NCBI RefSeq assembly: GCF_025264625.1
Contig: NZ_CP093313.1
Location: 744,001-808,000 of the forward strand
DNA length: 64,000 nucleotides
Source of the DNA: Occallatibacter riparius
GTDB lineage: Bacteria; Acidobacteriota; Terriglobia; Terriglobales; Acidobacteriaceae
Reading direction: 5' to 3'
The notes below the pieces were generated by a model. That model was not told the origin of the DNA and did not search any database. It saw nothing but the letters and a program-made list of their open reading frames with translations. Made by a program: the position numbers and the translations under genes. This document shows positions 1 to 7,346 of this stretch, in pieces (the stretch's first letter is position 1; the number at the start of each line of letters is the position of its first letter).

Positions 1-456
1 GGAGGCTGCAGAGTCTTGCAATTTGAGGACGCCTGACTTTGCTCCAGCCTTCAGAGTTCGCTCGAGCCATTCGCTTAATGCTGTGAAATGCAGACGCACT
101 TCGGCTTGTACTTCCTCGGGCAAGGACGGGAGTTCTGCTCCCATGAGTGCAGCAACGCAGAACGGGACCGTACGCGCGCGTATGCATCCCTCCCAGTAGT
201 GGACGTATGCGTGAAGACGTTTGCGTGGATCTTCGATCTCGCGGTCGAGTTGTCTGGTTCCTTCAATCGTCTTCTCTCGATGGCTCTTGAGAACGGCCAC
301 TGCCAAGGCAGCTTTTGTAGGAAAGTGATGATGGATGCTGGGTTTCCTGATTCCTACTGCATCGGAGATGTCGGCATAGCTGAATGCCGAATATCCTCTC
401 TCAATCATCAGGGTCTCCGCCGATTTCAGGATGCGTTCTGCCGTTTCTCCTCGCAT
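1..456 (-). CDS. TetR/AcrR family transcriptional regulator (3' end cut by window edge)
   Basis: The reverse-strand frame is open from an ATG at 456 to the first base of the window, so 152 codons are visible and the C-terminus is missing. The N-terminus (about residues 5-50) has the TetR helix-turn-helix pattern: ILKSAETLMIERGYSAFSYADI, then a recognition-helix segment IRKPSIHHHFPTKAAL. The rest is helical, as expected for the ligand-binding domain, which is variable and gives no hint of the ligand. The next gene is an Arr-type rifampin-modifying enzyme on the same strand, upstream of this gene in the direction of transcription. The 156-bp gap between them carries a dispersed repeat, so co-transcription is possible but not shown. 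TetR family membership is clear; the target genes are unknown. Confidence 0.88.
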   Translation of the reverse strand, partial: MRGETAERILKSAETLMIERGYSAFSYADISDAVGIRKPSIHHHFPTKAALAVAVLKSHREKTIEGTRQLDREIEDPRKRLHAYVHYWEGCIRARTVPFCVAALMGAELPSLPEEVQAEVRLHFTALSEWLERTLKAGAKSGVLKLQDSAAS

Positions 457-515
457 GCAGAGTAGACTACCAACTAGTCGGTTTGGTTGCAAAATATCCG
501 ATCGACGGAAATGCA

Positions 516-560
516 GGTCCTTCGACTTCGCTTCACTGCGATTCGCTACGCTCAGGATGG
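516..560. repeat. Dispersed intergenic repeat, 'CCTTCGACTTCGCT...GCTACGCTCAGG' type
   Basis: The gap between the TetR and arr genes contains the word CCTTCGACTTCGCTTCA followed by CGCTACGCTCAGGATGG. The same two words, in the same order, recur at 54640-54700, and shorter relatives lie near 4750-4785 and 14050-14096. All copies are outside genes. I read this as a dispersed extragenic repeat rather than part of either flanking gene. Confidence 0.6.
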
Positions 561-612
561 CGGCGTGTAAATGGCTCTGAGGCGACTTCTGAGCGCCGGC
601 ACCACGGTTCGT

Positions 613-1026
613 TCAGTCGATGATTTTGGCGCCTTGAGCTTTCAGGCGTTGCAGGCCGTCTCTCATTTGCTGCAACTGCTCGGGCGAATGCCCTTGCCAG
701 TTCGTCACCTCTCCCACGACACGCAGCGGATCGCGGGAGCGATAGGAGAGGGTTGGATTTCCGGGGAACTTCTTGTCGGTGAGGTTGGGGTCGTCGACGA
801 TGGGTCCAGTAGGCTCGACGAGGTAGATCCTCCCGCGTCCCTCGCCGGCAGCCAGTTCAGCGCCCCAGATGGCGGCATCGAGCGTGCCAGTACAGTAGAC
901 CCAGGACAGGGGTTTGCCGTCGCCGAAGTTCGAAGTGTACCCGGCTGTGATGAGATCTCCGTGCGTAAGATCTGCGCGGGTGCCGTGGAAGAACTGCTGA
1001 CGGAACTTGCTGTCGGTGGTTGACAT
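613..1026 (-). CDS. arr: NAD(+)--rifampin ADP-ribosyltransferase (Arr family)
   Basis: This 137-residue protein has the compact size of Arr enzymes. It carries the family landmarks in order: FFHGT with His14, SWVYCTGTLDAAIWGAEL with Tyr44, and EPTGPIVDDPNLTDKK followed by FPGNPT. Arr transfers ADP-ribose from NAD+ to the 23-hydroxyl of rifamycins in the cytoplasm, which inactivates them. His, Tyr and Asp residues in these motifs are the known catalytic and NAD-binding positions. A longer frame reaches 1164, but the ATG at 1026 is preceded by GGGAGGAAG and matches the family N-terminus, so I start there. A TetR gene lies downstream on the same strand. Whether it confers resistance is inference; environmental Arr proteins may have other substrates. 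Confidence 0.92.
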   Translation of the reverse strand: MSTTDSKFRQQFFHGTRADLTHGDLITAGYTSNFGDGKPLSWVYCTGTLDAAIWGAELAAGEGRGRIYLVEPTGPIVDDPNLTDKKFPGNPTLSYRSRDPLRVVGEVTNWQGHSPEQLQQMRDGLQRLKAQGAKIID

Positions 1027-1269
1027 AGACCTGGTGCTTCCTCCCAATAGATGGCAATGCAAACTCGCATAATAGTGAGGAAGGACAAGGGCTTGCGGCA
1101 AGCCCCCGCATGTCTGGTAGCTTAAGAATGGGAGGAGGATTTTCCTTCCATCCTTTCGGCCCAAGCCGGGTCGGTTCTCCTTAAAAATCTTTGCTGAGGC
1201 CCAGATACACGTCTGCGCTGCCCAGCAACGGGCATTCCATCAAGATATTCTTCATGCGCCCGAAGTCGA

Positions 1270-2121
1270 TCACACCTGTAGCTGCTTCAGGTATGGCACG
1301 CTGGCTTGCATTAAGGGGAGGTCCATTTCTACGAAGTAGTTTTGGATGCCGGCGGTTTTGGCGGCGGTGAAGATGCGCTTCCAGTCGAGGGAGTCCTGGC
1401 CGATGGGGACGATCTTCTTCTGTGTCGCTGACCAGCCCTGCGCGTGCATGGAGATGAAGCGGCCGGGGTAGCGGGTGAAGTAGTCGGCGGCGTCGAATCC
1501 GTATTGGATGTTGGAGACCTGGAACTGGAACTTCACGTAGCTGGGGTCGAGGAGCTCGAACAGCATGTCGTAGACCCGCTTGCCATCGACGGTGGAGCAC
1601 TCAAAATCCTCATTGTGGAGGCCCTGGGTGATGCCGGCGGCGTGGGCGCGCTCGCCGATCTTGTTGTACTCGTCGGCGGCGCGCTTGACGTCGTCGGCGG
1701 TGGGGTTTTTGGGGCCGCCGAGACTGGCGACGAGCATCTGAGTGAGGCCAACTTCCTTGGCCCAGGCGATGCGGGCGGGCTGGTCCTTGCGGAGCTCGTC
1801 GAGGGAGAAGTGGCTGCTGACGGTGGTGAGGCCCGCGTCGTTGATGACTTTGCGGAGGTCGGCGCCGGAGTACTTCTGGAGGCCGCCGAAGCCCATGGTG
1901 GCGTAGCCGACGGGCGAGCAGAGCTCGATGGATTTGAATCCGGCGGCGGAGAGCTGCTTGAGGGTGCCGGGGAAGTCCTTGGCGATGAGCTGGCGGACGG
2001 GCCAGGTCTGGCAGCCGATGGGGAGGCCGAGGGGGTCGGCGTTAGCTGAGCGCGCGAAGGGCAGGATGGCGGCGGAGGCAGCTGCAGTCTGAAGGAATGT
2101 GCGGCGAGAGATAGAAGGCAT
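1270..2121 (-). CDS. Sugar phosphate isomerase/epimerase-like TIM barrel with Tat signal
   Basis: The protein (283 aa) begins MPSISRRTFLQTAAASAAIL, a twin-arginine signal (SRRTFL) followed by a hydrophobic stretch and an Ala-rich cleavage region, so export in folded form is expected. The mature part looks like the xylose-isomerase-like TIM-barrel (AP endonuclease 2) family: FKSIELCSPVG, SSHFSLDEL, GLHNEDFE, FISMHAQGW and YFVEMDL sit at the spacing where metal-ligand Glu/Asp/His residues occur. Many such periplasmic proteins occur in Acidobacteria and Planctomycetes, and their substrates are mostly unknown. The frame is open well upstream of 2121 but codes for low-complexity Pro/Ala sequence. 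The ATG at 2121 has GGAG upstream and starts the signal peptide. No partner gene is evident. Confidence 0.85.
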   Translation of the reverse strand: MPSISRRTFLQTAAASAAILPFARSANADPLGLPIGCQTWPVRQLIAKDFPGTLKQLSAAGFKSIELCSPVGYATMGFGGLQKYSGADLRKVINDAGLTTVSSHFSLDELRKDQPARIAWAKEVGLTQMLVASLGGPKNPTADDVKRAADEYNKIGERAHAAGITQGLHNEDFECSTVDGKRVYDMLFELLDPSYVKFQFQVSNIQYGFDAADYFTRYPGRFISMHAQGWSATQKKIVPIGQDSLDWKRIFTAAKTAGIQNYFVEMDLPLMQASVPYLKQLQV

Positions 2122-2208
2122 CAGGAGGGCTCCATTAGATCGAGATGATTTTAGCGGAGTTGGCGGGATTGGCGGAGTTAGTAACAGGGCGGGTGGGGTT
2201 CGTGGTTT

Positions 2209-2240
2209 CCCACCCTTTCGCAAAAGCACGAAAGGGTGGG
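2209..2240. repeat. Hairpin repeat, family 'CCCACCCTT...GGGTGGGGCACGG'
   Basis: A perfect 12-bp inverted repeat (CCCACCCTTTCG at 2209-2220, CGAAAGGGTGGG at 2229-2240) encloses an 8-nt loop and is followed by GGCACGG. It lies between the divergent isomerase and AsmA-like genes, so it is not at a gene end where a terminator would be needed. Related copies lie at 19007-19051 and 58447-58462. I call it a dispersed extragenic palindromic element. Confidence 0.65.
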
Positions 2241-2360
2241 GCACGGTGGGGTTCAGCAAAATCGGATTGCTATCGCAACAAATGAACGGCATCCAACTCT
2301 GTATCTGCATTGGGGAGACGTGCGTTGCGGGGTTCGGGAGCACAGCGGAAGAATGACGGC

Positions 2361-4229
2361 ATGGATGAGCCGCAGGCGCGATTGAACGCGGCGGACGACG
2401 CAGCGGCCAGTTCGGCAGAGGCGCGGGAGGACGGGTCGCGGGTGGGAGTGCGGGAGTTTCCGCCGCCGCGGCGGAAGGGCTTCTGGGGCCGGCACAGGTG
2501 GCTGCTGTGGGTCTGCATAGCGGCGGCGGTGGTTCTGGTGGCACTGACGGTAGCGCTGTCGATTGCGGCGCGGCGGTTTGAGCCGTTCCTGAAGGAGCGG
2601 GTGGTGGCGAGCCTGTCGGAACATTTCCATACCAGGGTGGAGCTGGACTCTCTGCATATAGCGGTGCGGCACGGCGAGCATGCGATGTTCGGGCTGTGGG
2701 CGACGGGGAAAGGATTGCGAATCTGGCCGCCAAATCCGGAGGGGGGATGGGATAGCGCGACGGCGTCGGCGGTGGCGAACGTGCCGCTGATTCGCCTGCA
2801 GGAGTTCAGCTTTCATGTTCCGCTGCGGTGGGAGCAGAGGCAGTTTTTGAAGATTCCGCAGGTGCGACTGAAGGGGCTGGAGGTGCATGTTCCGCCGCGG
2901 GCAAAGCGGAGTGAGGCGGCCGAGCCGCTGGAGGTTCGGGATGCGACACCTTCGGAGCCGAAGACTGAGCCGCTCTCGAATGTGGAGGTGGAGCGGATTG
3001 ACTCAGAAGACGCGCTGGTGGTGATGGAGACGAACAAGCCAGACAAGATTCCGCTGACGTTTGCGGTGAAGCACCTGAAGTTGCGGCATGTGCGGGCGGG
3101 GCAGCCGATGGAATACCAGGCGGAGCTGACGAATCCGAAGCCGCCAGGGTTGATCAACGCGGAGGGCAAGTTTGGGCCGTGGGTGATGGACGATCCGGGG
3201 CAGAGTCCGGTGGAGGGCAAGTATCGCTTTCAGCATGCGGACCTGGGAGTGTTCAAGGGGATTGCGGGGATGCTGGCATCGAACGGGACGTATACGGGCA
3301 CGCTGCACGATCTGAAAGTGGATGGCGAGACGGTGGTTCCGGACTTCAGGCTGACGCAGTTTGGCGGCAAGCTGCCTCTGCATACGCAGTTTCATGCGCG
3401 GGTGGATGGGACGAACGGCGATACGTGGCTGGACAGAGTGGACGCGGTGCTGGGCGCGACGCGCTTCACCACTTCGGGCAAGGTGGTGCGGGTGAGGGTG
3501 GACGCGGGGGGCAAGCCGGTGGCGGCGAATGCGACGGATGCCGCTGCGCAGCCAGGACACGTGATTGATGTGAAGGTGGATGTGCCGCATGGAAAGATGG
3601 ATGATTTTCTGCGGCTGGTGAGCAAGTCCGGGAACCCGGCGATTACGGGTGTGGTGGAGACGAAGGCGACGCTGCATATTCCGCCGGGGGATGATCCGGT
3701 GAACAAGCGCATGAAGCTGGATGGATTTTTCAAGCTGGACAATGCGGTGTTCACGAGCGATAAGGCGCAGGGGAAGGTGCAGGAGTTGAGCTATCGGGCG
3801 CAGGGGCGTCCGGATGGGATGAAGTTTGCCGATCCCAAGACTTCGACGTGGGAGATGCAGGGGGATTTCCACGTGGCGAATGGGGTGATCGCGCTGCCGG
3901 ACCTGGTATATGGCGTGCAGGGTGCGCAGGTGCAACTGCATGGGACCTACAACCTGGATGGCGAAGTGAGTATGGATGGGACGGCGCGCATGGACGCGAC
4001 GGTTTCGCAGATGGTTGGGGGATGGAAGGGGTTCCTACTAAAGCCGGCGGATAGGTTCTTCAAGAAGGATGGCGCGGGGACGCAGGTGCCGATCCGCGTG
4101 CGGGGGACGCGGGATCAGCCGGATTTCAGTGTGGATTTTGGAAAGATGGGGAATGGGACGCATCCGGAGAGGCCGCAAGACAGCGGAGCTAGCGGAGTTA
4201 GCGGTGCTGGCGGAGCTAGGAACTGGTAG
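2361..4229 (+). CDS. AsmA-like protein with single N-terminal membrane anchor
   Basis: A 622-residue protein with a cytoplasmic N-terminus rich in Ala/Glu/Arg, one membrane helix (about residues 47-69, WLLWVCIAAAVVLVALTVAL) and a long periplasmic part made of repeating beta-strand segments. Strings such as GTYTGTLHDLKVDGET, TKATLHIPPG, LHGTYNLDGEVSMDGTARM and VPIRVRGTRDQPDFSVD are typical of AsmA/TamB-type lipid-transport or outer-membrane-assembly proteins. Those proteins form long beta-structures bridging the envelope. The frame is open to 2310, but the ATG at 2361 has GGAAG nine bases upstream and a plausible N-terminus. The last codons run into a GGCGGAGTTAGCGGAG-type simple repeat, giving a Gly/Ala/Ser tail. 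The precise cargo is unknown. Confidence 0.8.
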   Translation: MDEPQARLNAADDAAASSAEAREDGSRVGVREFPPPRRKGFWGRHRWLLWVCIAAAVVLVALTVALSIAARRFEPFLKERVVASLSEHFHTRVELDSLHIAVRHGEHAMFGLWATGKGLRIWPPNPEGGWDSATASAVANVPLIRLQEFSFHVPLRWEQRQFLKIPQVRLKGLEVHVPPRAKRSEAAEPLEVRDATPSEPKTEPLSNVEVERIDSEDALVVMETNKPDKIPLTFAVKHLKLRHVRAGQPMEYQAELTNPKPPGLINAEGKFGPWVMDDPGQSPVEGKYRFQHADLGVFKGIAGMLASNGTYTGTLHDLKVDGETVVPDFRLTQFGGKLPLHTQFHARVDGTNGDTWLDRVDAVLGATRFTTSGKVVRVRVDAGGKPVAANATDAAAQPGHVIDVKVDVPHGKMDDFLRLVSKSGNPAITGVVETKATLHIPPGDDPVNKRMKLDGFFKLDNAVFTSDKAQGKVQELSYRAQGRPDGMKFADPKTSTWEMQGDFHVANGVIALPDLVYGVQGAQVQLHGTYNLDGEVSMDGTARMDATVSQMVGGWKGFLLKPADRFFKKDGAGTQVPIRVRGTRDQPDFSVDFGKMGNGTHPERPQDSGASGVSGAGGARNW

Positions 4230-4515
4230 GGGGAGGGTCGCGCTCTTCTTCGGCAGGTTCCGGTTTGTAGATGACTGGCTCCCTATCCCATCCTCTCCAA
4301 TAAACCAGGAGCCGACCGCACTGTGAGCATTTGAGCATGGGAAGAGTCGCTTGGTGAATCTCTTCTGCATCGACATTCCCGGAAAAGCGGTCGAATGCAG
4401 TGTCGGAAATAACTAGCCACTCAGAGGGATTGGGTATCTCGCTGAGCGAGATCACGTGCTCACATGAACAAAGCACCTTTGGCAGCGGATGTCCTGATTT
4501 CGTGACGAGTTTCAA
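4216..4515 (-). CDS. Small hypothetical protein with Cys pairs
   Basis: I do not recognise this 99-residue protein. It contains CSCEHV near the N-terminus and LKCSQCGRLLVYW near the C-terminus, so a zinc-ribbon-like fold is possible. Its start overlaps the stop of the upstream DUF4926 gene as TTGA (TTG start at 4515, TGA of the neighbour), which suggests translational coupling. Its end overlaps the 3' end of the convergent AsmA-like gene by 14 bases. Base composition looks less GC-rich than its neighbours. Pairs of small cytoplasmic proteins like this often belong to accessory or immunity-type gene sets, but there is no toxin gene nearby, so I make no functional call. Confidence 0.6.
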   Translation of the reverse strand: MKLVTKSGHPLPKVLCSCEHVISLSEIPNPSEWLVISDTAFDRFSGNVDAEEIHQATLPMLKCSQCGRLLVYWRGWDREPVIYKPEPAEEERDPPPTSS

Positions 4516-4724
4516 CTGTGGGCTTCGATGTCTTCAGCATAGACCGTAACCAGGCCGATGGTGTCATGGTCTGCGTTGAAGAGCTCCACTTCATATCCAG
4601 TTCGCTCAGGTGAGTCGTAGACCATTACGATGGTTCCCACAGTGCCCGCTTCGAAGGATTCGATGCGGCGAGTCAAGCGAACCACTTGGTATTCAGAGAA
4701 CACGGTCTTCGAATGATAGTTCAT
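4512..4724 (-). CDS. DUF4926 domain-containing protein
   Basis: A 70-residue protein matching the DUF4926 pattern: an N-terminal EYQVVRLTRRI segment, a GTVGTIVMVYDS turn, then GYEVELFNADHDTIGLVTVYAEDI. The family is a small SH3-like beta-barrel of unknown function, usually found as single genes in variable genome positions, often beside other small accessory genes. It is followed with a 4-base overlap by the Cys-pair protein, so the two probably form one operon. The start at 4724 is the first ATG in frame. A weakly GC-rich composition hints at an accessory origin. Confidence 0.72.
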   Translation of the reverse strand: MNYHSKTVFSEYQVVRLTRRIESFEAGTVGTIVMVYDSPERTGYEVELFNADHDTIGLVTVYAEDIEAHS

Positions 4725-4837
4725 GGGGAATCAGCCCATCCAAAAGCAACCGCAGATCCCTCAGCTGCGCCTCGGGATGACAGTGCCTCGAAGAGATGTG
4801 AGCGACCCGGAAATCTGTGCGAAGAACGGCGGCTCAG

Positions 4838-4885
4838 TGTGTTAGTTTGGCTGCGGAACCACGCTGCCGGAATTATGAGCGGCGG
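4838..4885 (+). promoter_or_regulatory. Upstream block shared by the two GH13 genes (copy 1)
   Basis: The stretch starting TGTGTTAGTTT and continuing CGGAACCACGCTGCCGG resembles 7244-7290 upstream of the second GH13 gene (TGTGTTACTTT ... CCGAACACCGTTGCCG), and the spacing to the two start codons is about the same. It may be a shared promoter or operator kept after gene duplication. It could equally be residual homology without function. Confidence 0.3.
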
Positions 4886-4946
4886 AAGCACCTGTGGTGC
4901 GCCCAACTGCGCCTTCGGCGCTAGAACAGCTTTTTGAGGAACGCTA

Positions 4947-6743
4947 ATGCACTGGACCGGATTCGCTGCGAGGGGACTCGCGGGCACGATTCTCTCGTTG
5001 TCTCTTGTAAGCGCTGTGGCGACCGCCGCGGCGCAGGATTCCACGAACAAGCAGGACGCGGCAACGACATCGCAGAAGGGCGGCGATGAGTGGTGGCGGC
5101 ATGCGGTGATCTATGAGATCTATCCGCGGAGCTTTCAGGATTCGAATGGCGATGGAGTCGGCGATATCAAGGGCATCACGTCGCGTCTGGATTATCTGAA
5201 AGACCTGGGCATCGATGCGATCTGGATTACGCCGATGTATCCGTCGCCGGGCGTGGATTATGGCTATGACATTTCGGATTACACGGCGATCGATCCCGAG
5301 TATGGGACGTTGGAGGATTTCGACAACCTGGTGGCGGAGGCGAAGAAGCGCGGCATTCGCATCCTGATGGACTACGTGATCAACCACACGTCGGACCAGC
5401 ATCCGTGGTTTCTGGAGTCGCGGTCGTCGCGGGACAATCCCAAGCGCGACTGGTATGTGTGGAAGGATGGCAAAGGGGAGACTGCGACGGATAAGGGTCA
5501 GCCGCCGAACAACTGGCAGTCGTGGTTTGGGCACTCGGCGTGGCAGTGGGATGAGAAGACGCGGCAATACTACTACCACTACTTCTATGTTCAGCAGCCG
5601 GATTTGAACTGGCGCAATCCTGAAGTGCACAAGGCTATGGATGGGGTGCTGGATTTCTGGATGCAGAGGGGCGTGGCGGGGTTCCGGATTGATGCGGTGT
5701 CGCGGCTGTTCGAGGACCCGCAGTGGCGGGACGATCCGTATCTGCCGGGGATCAATGTGTACGGCGACCGCAATATCAAGCACCTGTACACGGACGATTT
5801 GCCCGAGGTGCATGACATTCTGAAGGAAGTGCGCAGCGTGGTGGACAAGTATCCGGGGGACCCGGTGCTGGTGACCGAGGCCGATGAGCCGAATATCGAG
5901 GCGCTGGCGAAGATGTATGGCAATGGCGATGAAGTGCAGTTGCCGATGGATTTCCAGATTGCCGATGTGAACGAGCTGAACGCGGCGCGGTTTCGGAAGC
6001 TGTTTAATGAGGTGGAGAACAACTCGGCGCATGGGCAGCCGGAGTATTTCTTTTCGAATCATGATCAGCCACGCCAGTGGGACCGCTATGGCGACGGCAG
6101 GCACAACGATCAGATTGCGAAGCTGATGGCGGTGCTGGAGCTGACGACGCGCGGGACGCCCCAGATGTACTATGGCGAGGAGCTGGGGATGCGCACGACC
6201 GATCCGGCTCGGATTGAGGATGTGCACGACCCGATCGGGAAGCTGGGGTGGCCGAAGGAGAAGGGCCGCGATGGCGAGCGCACTCCGATGCAGTGGGACG
6301 CGACGGCGCACGCGGGCTTTACGACGGGGACGAAGGCGTGGCTGCCGATTCCGCCGAGCGCGAAGCAGTACAACGTGAAGACAGAGACGAAGGATCCTAA
6401 CTCGATTCTGAACACGTATAAAACGCTGCTGAACCTGCGCAAGACGAATGTGGCGCTGAGGGATGGCGAGCAGATCACCATCAACGAGGATGATCCGAAC
6501 TTCTTCGCGTTTGTGCGCAAGAGCGGCGACGACGCGGTGGTGGTGGTTTTGAATATGAGCGGGCAGGAGCGGAGCATCCGGCTGGACGCGGCGAAACATG
6601 GGGTGCACGGGTTGCCGCTGCAGTATCTGTATGTGTCGGATTGCTGTAAACAGGAGGACCCGTACGTACTGCGGTTCCAGCCTTATGGGGCGCTGGTGGC
6701 GCGGCTTGTGCCCCTGGAGAGGCTGCGGATGCAGCAGAAGTGA
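4947..6743 (+). CDS. Secreted GH13 alpha-glucosidase / oligo-1,6-glucosidase-like enzyme
   Basis: A 598-residue GH13 enzyme with an N-terminal signal peptide (LAGTILSLSLVSAVATAAAQ). The barrel begins with VIYEIYPRSFQDSNGDGVGD. Catalytic landmarks are all present: GFRIDAV (nucleophile Asp249), VTEADEP (acid/base Glu311) and FSNHDQPR (transition-state Asp373). The GDG calcium-loop and DYVINHTSD motif are typical of the oligo-1,6-glucosidase / alpha-glucosidase subgroup, so short alpha-glucans or isomalto-oligosaccharides are the likely substrates. The product probably acts in the periplasm or outside the cell. GAGG precedes the ATG at 4947. The protein at 7347-9125 is a close paralogue, and both even begin MHWT. 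A small unrelated gene sits between them. Confidence 0.92.
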   Translation: MHWTGFAARGLAGTILSLSLVSAVATAAAQDSTNKQDAATTSQKGGDEWWRHAVIYEIYPRSFQDSNGDGVGDIKGITSRLDYLKDLGIDAIWITPMYPSPGVDYGYDISDYTAIDPEYGTLEDFDNLVAEAKKRGIRILMDYVINHTSDQHPWFLESRSSRDNPKRDWYVWKDGKGETATDKGQPPNNWQSWFGHSAWQWDEKTRQYYYHYFYVQQPDLNWRNPEVHKAMDGVLDFWMQRGVAGFRIDAVSRLFEDPQWRDDPYLPGINVYGDRNIKHLYTDDLPEVHDILKEVRSVVDKYPGDPVLVTEADEPNIEALAKMYGNGDEVQLPMDFQIADVNELNAARFRKLFNEVENNSAHGQPEYFFSNHDQPRQWDRYGDGRHNDQIAKLMAVLELTTRGTPQMYYGEELGMRTTDPARIEDVHDPIGKLGWPKEKGRDGERTPMQWDATAHAGFTTGTKAWLPIPPSAKQYNVKTETKDPNSILNTYKTLLNLRKTNVALRDGEQITINEDDPNFFAFVRKSGDDAVVVVLNMSGQERSIRLDAAKHGVHGLPLQYLYVSDCCKQEDPYVLRFQPYGALVARLVPLERLRMQQK

Positions 6744-6771
6744 TACTCGCCTAAGGACTCGGTCTAATTCT

Positions 6772-7095
6772 ATGGAGATCACCGACACGCAGTTAGCTAA
6801 GGTACGACAGATCGCCCAAACCGTCGTAGAAGGTGATATGGGCGCGGTAGAAGCCGCATACCTCCTGCTTCCGATCCTGCGCCGGTTCTCAGGGCTGGTA
6901 ACGCAAGATGATCTGAATTTCGTAATCGCGATAGGGAGCGAGACCGATGACCTTCCGCTCGGGCCCGTTAGAGAACTCTGGGATCCGAACGTATTGATTG
7001 AGAAGGACCGCGAAATTGCGCGATGTGATGAACTTTGGAAAGACCAGTTTCGAGCGACTTGCGAACGGATTCAATCGCGCTTACTGCCCTCGTAA
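6772..7095 (+). CDS. Hypothetical protein, small acidic helical
   Basis: I do not recognise this 107-residue protein. It begins MEITDTQLAKVRQIAQTVV, is predicted by eye to be mainly helical, lacks a signal peptide or membrane segment, and has several acidic patches (GSETDDLPLGPV, DREIARCDELW). It lies 28 bases after the first GH13 gene on the same strand. Its codon use and lower GC content differ from the GH13 genes on both sides, so it looks like a separate insertion rather than part of a sugar operon. An open frame extends upstream to 6598 but would overlap the GH13 gene, so I start at the ATG at 6772. The ribosome-binding site is weak. Confidence 0.6.
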   Translation: MEITDTQLAKVRQIAQTVVEGDMGAVEAAYLLLPILRRFSGLVTQDDLNFVIAIGSETDDLPLGPVRELWDPNVLIEKDREIARCDELWKDQFRATCERIQSRLLPS

Positions 7096-7144
7096 TGGCT
7101 CTTCGCGGCGGCCCTAGGGGACGCGGATACGTTGGCGTAGCGTT

Positions 7145-7184
7145 CCCAGGACTGCGTCCTCGCCTCGCTCGGACTTGTCCTGGG
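7145..7184. repeat. Inverted repeat CCCAGGAC...GTCCTGGG, dispersed type
   Basis: CCCAGGAC at 7145-7152 pairs with GTCCTGGG at 7177-7184. The repeat is followed by CTACTTTCGTTCCACCCC and a short GGGG-rich segment. On the reverse strand this reads as GGGTGGAACGAAAGTAGCCCAGG, a form I associate with an abundant extragenic repeat of acidobacterial genomes. This is the only copy I found in the window, so the family assignment rests on memory. Confidence 0.4.
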
Positions 7185-7243
7185 CTACTTTCGTTCCACC
7201 CCTCCGGGGCGTAGAAGCTTCGGCATTAACAACCTGCGCCGAA

Positions 7244-7290
7244 TGTGTTACTTTTCTCACCGAACACCGTTGCCGAATCCACGAGTAACG
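7244..7290 (+). promoter_or_regulatory. Upstream block shared by the two GH13 genes (copy 2)
   Basis: This is the counterpart of 4838-4885: TGTGTTACTTT, then CCGAACACCGTTGCCGAAT and GAGTAACGG, about 60 bases before the GH13 start codon. The partial match suggests duplication of gene plus control region. No clear -10/-35 pair could be assigned. Confidence 0.3.
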
Positions 7291-7346
7291 GGAACAGAGA
7301 GGCGCGGCTGAGGTACTCGGCTGGCGCCTTAAGGTAGGAGACCGCA

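Noticed and set aside
571..1023. A forward frame of 150 residues opposite arr
   Set aside because: Arr motifs on the reverse strand are unambiguous; the forward frame has none.
1181..1252. Short reverse frame MKNILMECPLLGSADVYLGL just downstream of the isomerase gene
   Set aside because: Only about 24 codons, no ribosome-binding site, and the isomerase already ends at a normal family-type C-terminus, so it is not a frameshifted tail.
1444..2049. A 201-residue forward frame opposite the isomerase gene
   Set aside because: Gly/Val/Glu-rich low-complexity sequence typical of an antisense frame in GC-rich DNA; the reverse-strand protein has a Tat signal and family motifs.
3003..3941. A 312-residue reverse frame across the AsmA-like gene
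   Set aside because: His/Arg/Leu-rich antisense frame without domain features; the forward protein has a membrane anchor and AsmA-type strands.
4944..6788. A 614-residue reverse-strand open frame across the first GH13 gene
   Set aside because: It is Arg/His/Leu-rich with no domain pattern and mirrors the codon bias of the GH13 gene, whose catalytic motifs are clear. It is a shadow frame.
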